Assembly: GCA_937920115.1 (NCBI GenBank)
Contig: CALGVF010000365.1
Location: 1-7,553 of the forward strand
Length of the DNA: 7,553 bases
Origin: an uncultured Clostridia bacterium
Lineage (GTDB): Bacteria > Bacillota > Clostridia > Christensenellales > Borkfalkiaceae
Direction: 5' to 3'
Every line of letters starts with the position of its first letter. The stretch's first letter is position 1. This document shows positions 7,356 to 7,553 of this stretch, one piece after another. The translations under genes were made by a program, and so were the position numbers. The notes beneath the pieces are model-generated. The model had not been told where the DNA came from, ran no database searches, and saw only the letters and a list, made by a program, of their open reading frames with translations.

Positions 7356-7553
7356 CGATATATTTTAACCCCTTGTCCGAAGAATATAAAAGCGTAACGG
7401 GAGCGATCTCGGACAGGGAAGAACTGTCTCTCGCCGTTAAAATAATAGGCGGCGAGAAATGCAGAGTACATTTGTTTTTCGACGAAAGCGGAGAAGAAAC
7501 CGTTTTCGATATGGAAAGAAAAGACGAATTGTTTGTCGTAAAACTCCCCGCCT
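7352..7553 (+). CDS. Probable GH13 alpha-amylase/pullulanase-type hydrolase, 5' part
   Basis: This reading frame begins at an ATG sharing four bases (ATGA) with the glgP stop and stays open to the right edge, giving 67 codons plus one base. The N-terminus IYFNPLSEEYKSVTGAIS resembles what I recall from the amino-terminal beta-domain of clostridial GH13 proteins annotated as alpha-amylase, neopullulanase or amylopullulanase. None of the catalytic barrel is inside the window, so the family call rests on that short segment plus the operon context. It would make sense as the enzyme that trims or debranches what GlgP cannot degrade. No signal peptide is seen, which suggests a cytoplasmic protein. 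Only a weak GGAAG lies upstream (7333-7337), so translation probably depends on coupling to glgP. That an expressed gene starts here is near certain; the product is moderately certain. Confidence 0.7.
   Translation, partial: MTIYFNPLSEEYKSVTGAISDREELSLAVKIIGGEKCRVHLFFDESGEETVFDMERKDELFVVKLPA

Overview
The window is an uninterrupted run of same-strand genes for glycogen metabolism: the 3' third of glgB (branching enzyme), complete glgC, glgD, glgA and glgP, and the first 67 codons of a probable glycoside hydrolase family 13 (GH13) gene. Gaps between the genes are 59, 14, 18 and 26 nt, followed by a 4-nt overlap. Each complete gene has a good Shine-Dalgarno sequence. I see no terminator and no convincing promoter, so this looks like the interior of one operon that continues past both edges. 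About 97% of the sequence is coding. There are no RNA genes, mobile elements or CRISPR arrays.

The organism is probably a member of the Bacillota, class Clostridia. The main reason is a glgC-glgD pair. GlgD is a GlgC paralogue with degenerate active-site motifs and is characteristic of that phylum. The AGGAGG-type ribosome sites, heavy use of AGA for arginine and moderate GC content fit an uncultured gut-type clostridial lineage. The assignment below class is a guess.

The gene order follows the pathway. GlgC, probably with GlgD as a regulatory partner, makes ADP-glucose from glucose-1-phosphate and ATP. GlgA adds the glucose to alpha-1,4 chains and GlgB makes the alpha-1,6 branches. GlgP releases glucose-1-phosphate from chain ends, and the last gene probably cuts alpha-glucan or its branch points. 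Synthesis and breakdown are therefore likely transcribed together, which implies control of flux at the protein level.

Most of the window is textbook metabolism. The clear oddity is glgA: its normal-length catalytic core is preceded by about 100 residues of Lys/Thr/Ala-rich low-complexity sequence resembling a histone-H1 tail. The ribosome site shows that translation starts ahead of this tail. GlgA also has Gly in place of the usual Lys in its KxGGL substrate-binding motif. Smaller points are two hairpins with similar arms in the two longest gaps and the start-stop overlap of glgP with the GH13 gene.
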